37,233 nucleotides of DNA from an uncultured Eubacteriales bacterium. Lineage in GTDB: Bacteria; Bacillota; Clostridia; Oscillospirales; Oscillospiraceae. Shown piece after piece: positions 1-7,047 of this stretch. The translations under genes were made by a program, and so were the position numbers. The notes below the pieces were generated by a model. That model was not told the DNA's origin, did not search any database, and was given only the letters and a program-made list of their open reading frames with translations. The stretch is from the NCBI GenBank assembly GCA_900549645.1, contig URPD01000012.1, positions 1-37,233 on the forward strand, given 5' to 3'. Every line of letters begins with the position of its first letter. The stretch's first letter is position 1.

Positions 1-2
1 AT

Positions 3-113
3 GTGGACGCACCGGACAAATCCAGCGGGAAGCGTGTGCAGCACATTCACATCCAGTACGATGGGCTGGGCTTCATCCCGCTGAATGAGCTGATGAAAGA
101 GGAAACGGCGTGA
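3..113 (+). CDS. C-terminal tail of a large serine recombinase (partial, cut by window start)
   Basis: An open frame enters from the left edge and stops at TGA 111-113. It encodes about 36 residues, including DAPDKSSGKRVQHIHIQYDG and ending FIPLNELMKEETA. This matches the C-terminal DUF4368-type tail of large serine recombinases carried by clostridial transposons and integrative elements. Those enzymes bind attachment sites and catalyse strand exchange through an N-terminal serine, which lies outside the window. No other mobile-element gene follows, so position 113 is probably close to the right end of an integrated element. The identification rests on a short, recognisable tail only. The attachment junction should lie between 114 and about 225, but I cannot define it without the left end of the element. 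Confidence 0.6.
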   Translation: MDAPDKSSGKRVQHIHIQYDGLGFIPLNELMKEETA

Positions 114-225
114 CCGAAGTCACGCCGCACCCTTTGAAAACTCAAGGTTTTCACCATTTTTTCATTTTACTGTTTTACGACCACCCGGCTGATGTCAACA
201 GTTTTGTATGTTGTGCCGCGCACCA

Positions 226-254
226 TTGACAGTGGACGCAGTGCGAGATATGAT
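226..254 (+). promoter_or_regulatory. Predicted sigma-A promoter of the GNAT gene
   Basis: A consensus -35 TTGACA (226-231) is followed after exactly 17 bases by -10 TATGAT (249-254). A second TATAAT occurs at 257-262. The predicted start would leave a leader of about 65 bases before the ribosome binding site GAGGGGAG at 313-320. Confidence 0.6.
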
Positions 255-325
255 GATATAATGAACTATACGATATATATCAAACAATGTGCTTCAAAGC
301 AACCGAGTTGAAGAGGGGAGAGACT

Positions 326-839
326 ATGGAAATCAAACGCTTGGAGAGGGAAGAATATGCGGGCAGGAAGTTCACTGCGCGCTATCAAACGCGGGGGTTA
401 CTATGACATCTGCGCGGACGAAGGCGGCTTTAGCGTGAAATACACGCCCTTCGGCAAAACCGAAGAACGGTCGTTCGACGATGTGTTCTTCAGCGAGTGG
501 CTTGGGGAGCCGACAGCATTCGGCGCGTTTGAGGGCGGGGAGCTGATCGGCTATGTCGAGGGCTCGCCGGAGAGATGGAACAACCGCTTCCTGATAAGCA
601 ATATCTGCGTGTTCGAGAACGCGAGGCGCGGCAGCAGCGTCGGAACCGTACTGCTGGACGCCATACAGGAAGCGGCGGCATCGGGCGCGCGGATGATCGT
701 CCTTGAAACGCAGTCCTGCAACGAGAATGCAATTGCGTTTTACCGGAAGAACGGCTTTGAGATTATCGGCTTTGACCTGTACGCCTACTCGAATGATGAC
801 CCGGAGCGGCACGAAGTGCGGCTGGAAATGGGGAAATAA
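326..839 (+). pseudogene. GNAT family N-acetyltransferase, frameshifted near the N-terminus
   Basis: The protein is a GCN5-related N-acetyltransferase, which transfers acetyl from acetyl-CoA to an unknown substrate. The natural start is ATG 326, six bases after GAGGGGAG. That frame reads MEIKRLEREEYAGRKFTARY and then stops at TGA 404. The rest of the protein lies in the +1-shifted frame from about 398 to TAA 837-839. Deleting one G from the GGGGG run at 393-397 joins both parts into a continuous protein of about 170 residues (QTRGYYDICADEGGF across the join). The acetyl-CoA binding region is seen in the NICVFENARRGSSVGTVLL segment, followed by ETQSCNENAIAFYRKNGFEI, typical of the family. An internal ATG at 357 would give garbled first residues and is unlikely to be the true start. 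Either a real inactivating mutation or a homopolymer sequencing error. Confidence 0.8.
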
Positions 840-870
840 CTGAAATAACCGCGTATGAGGTGACTCACAG

Positions 871-1554
871 ATGAAAATTCTTGTTTTTAATGGCAGCCCG
901 AAGAAGGCGCGCAGCGACACGATGCACATCACGCGCGCGTTTCTCGACGGCATGAACAAGGCCGCGCCGCAGGAGGTGCAGAGTGTTGATGTTGCTGACC
1001 TGAATATCGAGTTCTGCCGCGGCTGCTTTGCCTGCAAATATAACGGCGGGCGCTGTGTTATAGACGACGATATGCGCATGATTCTGGAACGTATGCTCGC
1101 AAGCGACCTGCTGCTGTTCAGCTTTTCGCTCTATTGCTACGGGATGCCCGCAATGCTGAAAAATCTCATCGAGCGCACTCTGCCGCTCTCGTCCATGGCG
1201 ATGGCGGAGGCGGACGGGCGCTATGTCCACATCGGGCAGCGGGATTATTCGCATCTCAGATATCTGATGATATGCGGCTGTGGATTCCCGAACAGCCGCC
1301 GCAATTTTGAACCGGCAGTACGTCAGTTTGAACTGATGTTTCCCGGCAATCACACGATTCTGACCGTGCCGGAAAGCCCGATGTTCAGCGCGCCGGAGGC
1401 CGCGGCAGTGACCGTTCCACGGCTTGCGCAGGTGAAAGAGGCCGGGCGGCAGTATGCGGAAACAGGGGAGATAGCCCCGGCGCTGCTGGCCGAGATAGGC
1501 TCACCGATGATTCCGGAGGGGACCTACGCAGGGATCGTCAATGGGAGTGTATAA
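871..1554 (+). CDS. NADPH-dependent FMN reductase / iron-sulfur flavoprotein-like protein
   Basis: A 227-residue flavodoxin-fold protein. The N-terminal GSPKKARSDT loop (residues 9-18) matches the FMN phosphate-binding loop of the NADPH-dependent FMN reductase family. A cysteine cluster FCRGCFACKYNGGRC (about residues 50-64) follows, as in the flavoprotein branch that may carry a metal site or redox thiols. LFSFSLYCYGMPAMLKNLIER is the usual second flavin-contact segment. The start ATG 871 follows a GAGGTGA ribosome binding site. It is expected to be a cytoplasmic NAD(P)H-dependent oxidoreductase whose acceptor cannot be told. It follows the GNAT gene by 31 bases, and its stop overlaps the ribosome binding site of the next gene, so the three probably form one transcript. 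Confidence 0.8.
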   Translation: MKILVFNGSPKKARSDTMHITRAFLDGMNKAAPQEVQSVDVADLNIEFCRGCFACKYNGGRCVIDDDMRMILERMLASDLLLFSFSLYCYGMPAMLKNLIERTLPLSSMAMAEADGRYVHIGQRDYSHLRYLMICGCGFPNSRRNFEPAVRQFELMFPGNHTILTVPESPMFSAPEAAAVTVPRLAQVKEAGRQYAETGEIAPALLAEIGSPMIPEGTYAGIVNGSV

Positions 1555-1564
1555 GGAGATTAAT

Positions 1565-2155
1565 GTGAAAAGAATAGTTGTATATGTCCACGGAAAGGGC
1601 GGTTCGGCGGCGGAAGCCGGGCATTATGTGCCGCTGTTTCCTGGCTGTGAGGTGATTGGTTTTGATTATTGTGCGCAGACCCCGTGGGAGGCAAAGGAAG
1701 AATTCCCGCAGTTCTTTGCCGAACTGCGTAGGCGCTGTGACCGCCTGACGCTGATAGCCAACAGCATCGGCGCGTTTTTCTCGCTGTCCTCGCTTGACGG
1801 GATGGTTGACGATACATATCTCATCTCACCGGTCGTTGACATGGAGAAGCTGATAGGCGATATGATGACGTGGGCGAACGTCACCGAACAGCGGCTTGAG
1901 GAACGGCGGGAGATCGCTACGGACTTTGGCGAGACGCTGTCGTGGCGCTATCTCTGCTATGTGCGCGAGCATCCGGTCGAGTGGCGCGTCCCGACCCGTA
2001 TTCTGTACGGGGAGCGGGACAATCTGACCTCCAAGGAGACCATATCCGCGTTCGCAGAACGCGTCGGGGCGGAGCTGACCGTCATGCCCGGCGGCGAGCA
2101 CTGGTTCCATACCGCGGAGCAGATGCAGTTTTTGGACGTTTGGATATCCGGGTGA
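1565..2155 (+). CDS. Small alpha/beta hydrolase
   Basis: A 196-residue alpha/beta hydrolase-fold protein. The oxyanion-side motif VYVHGKGGSA is near the N-terminus. The nucleophile elbow is IANSIGA, with Ser about residue 67 (Ala replaces the usual first Gly of GxSxG). The acid is probably the Asp in YGERDN and the base the His in GGEHWFHT near the C-terminus. The start is set to GTG 1565 because AAGGAG at 1553-1558 lies six bases upstream; an in-frame ATG at 1541 has no comparable site and would overlap the previous gene. The substrate is unknown; similar small hydrolases act on esters or acyl groups. No signal peptide is seen, so it is cytoplasmic. Confidence 0.75.
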   Translation: MKRIVVYVHGKGGSAAEAGHYVPLFPGCEVIGFDYCAQTPWEAKEEFPQFFAELRRRCDRLTLIANSIGAFFSLSSLDGMVDDTYLISPVVDMEKLIGDMMTWANVTEQRLEERREIATDFGETLSWRYLCYVREHPVEWRVPTRILYGERDNLTSKETISAFAERVGAELTVMPGGEHWFHTAEQMQFLDVWISG

Positions 2156-2387
2156 TAAAAGAGCACAGAAATACAGCCACTACGCCGCCCACTTGGCACT
2201 TCTCGGCAGTGCCGAGCGGATTTACAGTGAACGCAAAAGATTGCAGGTCAACGACGGAGCGGGCTTTATATTGGCGCTCACGTGTGATATAATGACAATG
2301 CCAGACATGCGAGGGTACCCGCGACGGAAAATTTGATTTTGACGAAAGCGGCACCATCTCCGTTCTGCTTTGAGATGTATAATAAAA

Positions 2388-2422
2388 AGCTCCGTATCCC
2401 GTATATTCCGGGATATGGAGCT
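2388..2422 (-). terminator. Rho-independent terminator of the GntR gene
   Basis: A 14-bp stem (2388-2401 with 2409-2422, one G-T pair) has a 7-base loop. Read on the minus strand it ends in GGAGCTTTTTATT, a U-rich tail, 46 bases after the regulator stop. The 312-base gap 2156-2467 otherwise holds only a TATAAT-like sequence (about 2287) with no gene behind it. Confidence 0.75.
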
Positions 2423-2467
2423 TTGGCGCTTTTTATAATAAAATTCCCAATATTCTGAAAAACTGGC

Positions 2468-3208
2468 TTATCTTGTGCCTTTTGACAGATAATAGTGTAC
2501 AAACGACGAATGGCAAGTTTCCAAATGCCGTTGGGCGGCCTCGGCGGCGCTGTCGACAAGCCCCATGCATATCGCGTTGTATATCGCTATATGCTCTCCG
2601 ATCATCAGCTCAAAATCGTCAAAAATATTATTGCCATAGCGTTTCAGATAAAAGCGCGAAAAAGACGTGTAATATTCCATTGCGCGGCCAAGACCGTTAT
2701 ACATGTCGATCAGAAAGCTGTTTCCGGAGTAATTCACAAGCGACTGGTGCAGATCGCGGTCAGCATCGACGAATGCGTCGTAGTCCTTAGTCTTGTAGCA
2801 TTTTTTGAACACATCGCAGCATTCCTTCAGATGCGCTCTGTCTATGCTGTGAAAATGTGCGGCGCATATCTTCGTTGCGGCGACCTCGACTGTTGCCCGC
2901 GCAACAAAGAGATCCGCCATATATTTGTCGTTGATATTCAGCGCGTAGTAACCGTTGACGTTTGATTTTATTACAACAAGCCCTTCCTTCGCAAGGGCAT
3001 TGAGCGCCTCACGGACAGGCGCGCGGCTGACGTTGAGCGCTTCGGCGATGGCGGCCATGTTTATCTTTTCGCCCGGCGTAATATATAACTTTACTATTGC
3101 TTCCTCCAAAATGTCCTTCACAATGTCCGAAAGCTTGGCGAAAGGATTTTTCTCCAGACAGAGCCGTACGGTATCGGGGTTAAAAAACGGATCTATTTTC
3201 TTCTCCAT
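2468..3208 (-). CDS. GntR family regulator, FCD (FadR-type) subfamily, of the lar-type operon
   Basis: A 246-residue transcription factor. The N-terminal third is a winged helix-turn-helix with the GntR signature LNVSRAPVREALNALAKEG. The C-terminal FCD helical domain keeps the acidic/histidine metal-site pattern: Asp in DADRDLHQSL, His in GEHIAIYNAI and His in AQRHLETCHSS. FCD proteins commonly bind metal-coordinated small carboxylic acids, which fits control of a hydroxy-acid pathway. I use ATG 3208, preceded by GGAGG at 11 bases; a TTG at 3226 is possible but overlaps that site. The gene is divergent from the permease and the long operon, separated by an AT-rich control region, so it is the likely local regulator. 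The effector and sign of regulation are not visible. Confidence 0.88.
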   Translation of the reverse strand: MEKKIDPFFNPDTVRLCLEKNPFAKLSDIVKDILEEAIVKLYITPGEKINMAAIAEALNVSRAPVREALNALAKEGLVVIKSNVNGYYALNINDKYMADLFVARATVEVAATKICAAHFHSIDRAHLKECCDVFKKCYKTKDYDAFVDADRDLHQSLVNYSGNSFLIDMYNGLGRAMEYYTSFSRFYLKRYGNNIFDDFELMIGEHIAIYNAICMGLVDSAAEAAQRHLETCHSSFVHYYLSKGTR

Positions 3209-3226
3209 GCTGCGTTTTACCTCCAA

Positions 3227-3506
3227 AATATACGTTTCTGAACAAAAATGAAAATTTGCACTCTGTGTATGCGGGTCAAAAACATATCTATATATTAATA
3301 TATACAGTCAAATTTCACAAAAATCAACCATAATTTTTTACATTCATAAAAACTTGTACAATTATGAACGAAAAATGAATGAAAACTTAAGTGTAAAAAT
3401 CTGAATTTGTCGAAAAATGAATGCCCAAAAATGCTTTTTTAGGCTCTAAAAATAAAGCTGGACAAAAGTTGAAACATATTTGTTTGAATGTTAGATTTGT
3501 GCTAAA
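3227..3506. promoter_or_regulatory. AT-rich divergent control region between gntR and the lar-type operon
   Basis: About 280 bases of AT-rich sequence separate the divergent regulator and permease genes. Two palindromes stand out: TATATATTAATATATA (3289-3304, 16 bp perfect) and TTGTACAA (3354-3361). The latter resembles the short symmetric TNGTNNNACNA-type sites bound by FadR/GntR proteins and lies close to a TTTACA -35-like element (3337-3342). A small hairpin, GAGGC/GCCTC (3509-3513 with 3523-3527), lies in the leader. Promoter and operator assignments are inference. Confidence 0.4.
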
Positions 3507-3545
3507 TTGAGGCGGGAGAAAAGCCTCGGAAATACAGAAAGGTTG

Positions 3546-4694
3546 GTGTTTCTCATTAATAAGAAGAAAGCAAATCTGGGACTGGCATACAGCATCGGCG
3601 CTATATGGTTCGGCTCCCATGTCGGCGGCGGTTTTGCGTCCGGTAATCAGGCGTGGAACTTCTTCGGCAAGTTCGGTACCCTCGGTATCATCATCAGCAT
3701 TCTCTCCATGGTTCTCGTCGGCGTCGCAGGCCGCGAGATACTGCTCAGCGCGAAGCTCTACCGTTCCAACAGCTACCGTGAATGGGCAAAGGAAGCATAC
3801 AAGCCCATACAGATATTCGGCGCAATATTCTTCGAACTTCAGGTCTGGTGCCTGTACATTCTTGCATCCTCCGGCGCAGTTGCGGGATGTGCGTCCCTGC
3901 TTGAGAGCTACGGCGTGCCGTATCTCGTCGGCGTTCTGCTGACCGGCAGCTCCCTCGTTCTCATCACCATCTTCGGCGGCGAGGTTTACAGAAAGGCTTC
4001 CGCTTATATGACCGCAGTCCTGCTCGTCTGCCTTGCAATCGTTTACTTTGTCGTTCTCCAGCCCGGTATGGCAAACTATGCCGTCAACGCCGCGGAACTC
4101 AAGGCTTCCAGCACCGCGAGCGTTTGGGATGTTATCTGGAGCGGACTCAAGTATGCCGGCTTCCAGATCTTCGGCTTCATCAACATGACCTCTATTGCGA
4201 AGGATTGGAAGAAGAAGGACATCACTGTCGGTTCCGTTATCGGCTTCATTATGAACGCCGTTATGCTGGCACTGTCCATCGTCTGCCTCATCTGCTGGGC
4301 GCCTATCGCCGGCAACACCACTATCCCCATTCTCACCGCACTCCAGAATCTGGACAAGACTTGGGTCACCATCATCTACTCCATCGCTCTGTTCCTCGCA
4401 TTTGTTTCCACTGCGGCCGGCGCAGTCTTTGCGACCGTCGCCCGTATCCTGCCTCTGCCCTTCACCGCAAAGATGAAAGGCAGCCAGACCGGCAAGAGCG
4501 CAGTCATCGCAATCGCATTCATCGTTATCACCATGCTCGTTTCCCTTGTTGGCCTCGACGCCATCGTCAAGGTCGGCTACTCTTGGGTCGGTGTGTTCTC
4601 CGTGTTCACCATCATCGGCTGGGCGATCTTCGTGCTCATTCCGCGCAACATCAAGGGCTACAAGGCCCTCAAGGATTCCGGCGAGGAAGAATAA
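3546..4694 (+). CDS. YkvI-type membrane permease (LeuT-fold-like transporter)
   Basis: An integral membrane protein of about 380 residues with roughly ten hydrophobic segments. The first helix carries GAIWFGSHVGGGFASGNQ, the broken-helix glycine signature of YkvI-type proteins and distant amino acid or carboxylate carriers of the LeuT-like superfamily. Loops are short and positively charged on the expected inner side (DWKKKD, RNIKGYK). It is the first gene of the operon and divergent from the GntR regulator, so it probably imports the pathway substrate, possibly a 2-hydroxy acid (inference). It replaces the aquaglyceroporin LarD of the Lactiplantibacillus lar operon. The start is uncertain: AGAAAGG (3536-3542) lies close to GTG 3546, which I use; TTG 3507 and an ATT at 3558 (giving MNKKKANLGL) are alternatives. 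Confidence 0.72.
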   Translation: MFLINKKKANLGLAYSIGAIWFGSHVGGGFASGNQAWNFFGKFGTLGIIISILSMVLVGVAGREILLSAKLYRSNSYREWAKEAYKPIQIFGAIFFELQVWCLYILASSGAVAGCASLLESYGVPYLVGVLLTGSSLVLITIFGGEVYRKASAYMTAVLLVCLAIVYFVVLQPGMANYAVNAAELKASSTASVWDVIWSGLKYAGFQIFGFINMTSIAKDWKKKDITVGSVIGFIMNAVMLALSIVCLICWAPIAGNTTIPILTALQNLDKTWVTIIYSIALFLAFVSTAAGAVFATVARILPLPFTAKMKGSQTGKSAVIAIAFIVITMLVSLVGLDAIVKVGYSWVGVFSVFTIIGWAIFVLIPRNIKGYKALKDSGEEE

Positions 4695-4706
4695 TAGCAA
4701 TCACCT

Positions 4707-4736
4707 GATAACAAGGGGTTTATACCCCTTGTTATC
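4707..4736 (+). other. Intercistronic stem-loop between permease and larA-like gene
   Basis: A perfect 13-bp stem (4707-4719 with 4724-4736) with a 4-base loop follows the permease stop by 13 bases. No U-run follows, so it is more likely an mRNA-stabilising or partial attenuating structure than a full terminator. The next gene starts 61 bases later with its own AGGAG site. Confidence 0.55.
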
Positions 4737-4797
4737 GAATTAAATCAGTCAAGTCATTTTACCCCAATTCTCTATTATTAAAGAACAGGAGAAGCTT

Positions 4798-6141
4798 ATG
4801 AAACTTTCATTACCTCAGAACAGATGGAACGGCGACGCTCCGGTGGAGATCAACATTCCCGACGATTGGGACACCGGCGTATCCATCATGGAGGGCGACT
4901 CCTATCCCGCACTCAGCTATGAAGAGCTGAAAGCGAAGATAGACGCGCCCATCGGCTGCGAGCCGCTTTATGAAATGGCGAAGGGCAAGAAGTCGGCCTG
5001 CATCGTTTTTGACGATAACACCCGTCCCACTCCCATCAAGGAGATGGCGCATATCGTACTCGACGAGCTTCTCGAAGCGGGCGTCCCCAAGGATAAGATA
5101 ATCTTCCTCTGCGCCCTCGGCTGCCACGGCACCTGCGAGCTGGACGACTTCGTCAAAAAGCTTGGCGAGGATATCTGCCGCGAGTACCCTGTGTATAACC
5201 ACAACTGCTTCTTTAACCTCGACGACGTCGGCACCACCTCTCACGGTATCCGCGTCATGATAAACCACGAATTTATGGCCACCGACATCAAAATCGGCCT
5301 CGGCGCAATTACTCCCCACGCCTTCAACGGCTTTGGCGGCGGCTGCAAGATAGTTCTGCCCGGTATTGCGGGCTTTGACACCAATGTCACCAATCATAAG
5401 GTCGAGCTGAGCCGCGTTATGCTCAACCGCGACCGTCCGTTCTATGAGTGCCATGGCAACCTCCAATATAAAGGTGTCCGTGAGGACGAAGAGGAAGCCG
5501 CCATGCTTGCCGGTCTTGACTTCAAGGTCGACGGCATCATGAACTCTAGCTGCCAGCTTATCGATGCATTCTGCGGTCACCCGATCAAGGAGTATTACGA
5601 GGGCATCAAGCGCGCACAGTTCATCTATAATACCCCGCATCTTGATAAGGCTGATGTCGTTATCGTCAACGCAAACGCCAAGGCAAACGAGGCGACCTTT
5701 GCCGTCAATATCGGCGCGGATCACGTTCTGCCCGGCGGCGACGTCGTCATGGTCAACTTCAATAAGGTCGGCCTTGTCAACCATTACCTCGGCTGCCAGT
5801 GGGGCTTTGAGGCGAAAGGCCCTCTCTCCCCGGCAAACAAGATCGGTCAGCCGCTTGCAAACGGCATGCGCCAGCTCATAATGTTCAACCCCTATCCCGA
5901 ATATAAGCACGCCATCACCTATGGCGATCCCTCACAGGTCAAATGGGCAAGCACATGGGAAGAGGTCATGGGCTATCTGGGCGACAGAGGCGCCGGCACC
6001 AAGTGCTCCGTGTTCAAGGAGGTCATCCTCTCCATGTTCGCTGACGATTATAAGAAGGAATACACCCCCGTCAACCTTGAACTGACCAAGGAGAATGTCC
6101 GCGAGGTCATCAAGGAAAGACTCGCCGCGCAGGAACAGTGA
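4798..6141 (+). CDS. larA: LarA-family nickel-pincer-dependent 2-hydroxyacid racemase/epimerase
   Basis: A 447-residue LarA (DUF2088) homologue. LarA enzymes interconvert 2-hydroxy acid stereoisomers by hydride transfer to a nickel-pincer nucleotide. The protein shows FDDNTRPTP (residues 71-79), LGCHGT with H110, TPHAFNGFGGGCK with H174 and K184, and TNH with H200. Counting from ATG 4798, H174, K184 and H200 fall on the same numbers as the catalytic His, the cofactor-tethering Lys and the nickel-ligand His of Lactiplantibacillus LarA; H110 corresponds to H108. It is therefore probably active. The family includes lactate, malate, phenyllactate, hydroxyglutarate and sugar-acid enzymes, and I cannot assign the substrate. 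LarB, LarE and LarC are in the same operon, so the cofactor would be made locally. Symbol by family; lactate is not implied. Confidence 0.85.
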   Translation: MKLSLPQNRWNGDAPVEINIPDDWDTGVSIMEGDSYPALSYEELKAKIDAPIGCEPLYEMAKGKKSACIVFDDNTRPTPIKEMAHIVLDELLEAGVPKDKIIFLCALGCHGTCELDDFVKKLGEDICREYPVYNHNCFFNLDDVGTTSHGIRVMINHEFMATDIKIGLGAITPHAFNGFGGGCKIVLPGIAGFDTNVTNHKVELSRVMLNRDRPFYECHGNLQYKGVREDEEEAAMLAGLDFKVDGIMNSSCQLIDAFCGHPIKEYYEGIKRAQFIYNTPHLDKADVVIVNANAKANEATFAVNIGADHVLPGGDVVMVNFNKVGLVNHYLGCQWGFEAKGPLSPANKIGQPLANGMRQLIMFNPYPEYKHAITYGDPSQVKWASTWEEVMGYLGDRGAGTKCSVFKEVILSMFADDYKKEYTPVNLELTKENVREVIKERLAAQEQ

Positions 6142-6809
6142 TGGACGCGCTTCTGCACAAGCGGCATTGCGTGTTCCTCGGAGCTTCCGGCAGCGGAAAA
6201 ACCGAACTGTCCGTAAACTTCGCCGTTTCGGCGGCGAAGTCTGCGGCGGTAAGCTTTTTCGACATGGATCAGACAAAGGGACTGTTCCGTTCGCGCGATC
6301 TTTTTGACGAGCTTGCCGCGAACGGCGTAGAAACTGTCGATACGTATAATTTTCAGGACGCGCCGATCGTTCCGGCGGGCGTTCAGAGCCGAATAAGGGA
6401 CGAAAACACGCTCTGCGTTTTTGACGTGGGCGGAAATGCAGCGGGCGCGGTTATGATAGGGCAGTATACCGGCATCATGCGCCCGGAGGACACGGATTAT
6501 TTTTATGTGATAAACCCCTGCCGCCCGTTTACGGAGACGACTGAGGATATAGAGCGCAGCATGGTCGAGATACTTTATGCCTCAAGGATAGACCCTTCGT
6601 GGATAAAGCTCGTCAGCAACCCGAACATGGGGCGCGAAACTACGGCAGCGCTCGCGCTTGAGCAGCACAGGCGGCTTGAAAAACTGACTGAGCGGCTCGG
6701 CATGAAGCCGGCCGCGCTCTGCGCGGACGCCGCGTATTCCGCAGAACTTGCGGGAGAGGTCGATGTGCCGGTGCTGCCGCTTCGTCTGTATCTGCGAAGA
6801 TTTTACTGA
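6141..6809 (+). CDS. P-loop ATPase of MinD/CobQ-like type
   Basis: A 222-residue predicted ATPase. The Walker A loop GASGSGKT is at residues 14-21, followed by FFDMDQTKGLFRSRD (Walker A-prime/switch-like aspartates) and FDVGGNAAG, which resembles the Walker B/switch II of deviant P-loop ATPases. The start ATG 6141 overlaps the larA-like stop (TGATG), with AGGA six bases upstream. Similar ATPases often stand directly before ferredoxin and VorB-type genes in Clostridia, which is the order here. The role is unknown. CooC, which loads nickel into CO dehydrogenase, belongs to the broad MinD-like class, so a metal-insertion or Fe-S-loading role is possible, but no CXC metal motif is seen. Confidence 0.65.
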   Translation: MDALLHKRHCVFLGASGSGKTELSVNFAVSAAKSAAVSFFDMDQTKGLFRSRDLFDELAANGVETVDTYNFQDAPIVPAGVQSRIRDENTLCVFDVGGNAAGAVMIGQYTGIMRPEDTDYFYVINPCRPFTETTEDIERSMVEILYASRIDPSWIKLVSNPNMGRETTAALALEQHRRLEKLTERLGMKPAALCADAAYSAELAGEVDVPVLPLRLYLRRFY

Positions 6810-6830
6810 ACCATTGGAGGTGTTACGGCT

Positions 6831-7034
6831 ATGGTCAAGATAGAAATTCTGGCCGAGAGATGCAAAAGCTGTGAGTATTGCATATCGGTCTGCAAGAGAG
6901 ATGTCCTTGCCGTCGGCGATAAGGCCAACGCAAAGGGCTACCATTATATAACGGTGAAGAATCAGGACAACTGCATCGGCTGCCTTATGTGCGCCAACAT
7001 GTGTCCCGACGCCGCAATAGAAATCTACAAATAA
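6831..7034 (+). CDS. 2-oxoacid:ferredoxin oxidoreductase, delta (2x[4Fe-4S] ferredoxin) subunit
   Basis: A 67-residue bacterial-type ferredoxin with two cluster motifs: CKSCEYCISVC in the N-terminal half and CIGCLMCANMCP in the C-terminal half. It would pass electrons from the thiamine-dependent catalytic subunits to free ferredoxin. It starts at ATG 6831 after a GGAGG site and sits 13 bases before the alpha-subunit gene. The order delta-alpha-beta-gamma matches VOR/KOR-type four-subunit complexes of Clostridia. Confidence 0.9.
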   Translation: MVKIEILAERCKSCEYCISVCKRDVLAVGDKANAKGYHYITVKNQDNCIGCLMCANMCPDAAIEIYK

Positions 7035-7047
7035 AGGAAGAACGAAA

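Noticed and set aside
2257..2372. TATAAT-like sequence and short frame ending VLL before 2372
   Set aside because: The frame is bounded by a stop just upstream and has no ribosome binding site. Probably a relic or chance.
3387..4700. Long open frame (437 codons) on the minus strand opposite the permease
   Set aside because: Low-complexity, Asp/Gly/Asn-rich translation without domain features. The plus strand encodes a coherent membrane protein with a clear family signature.
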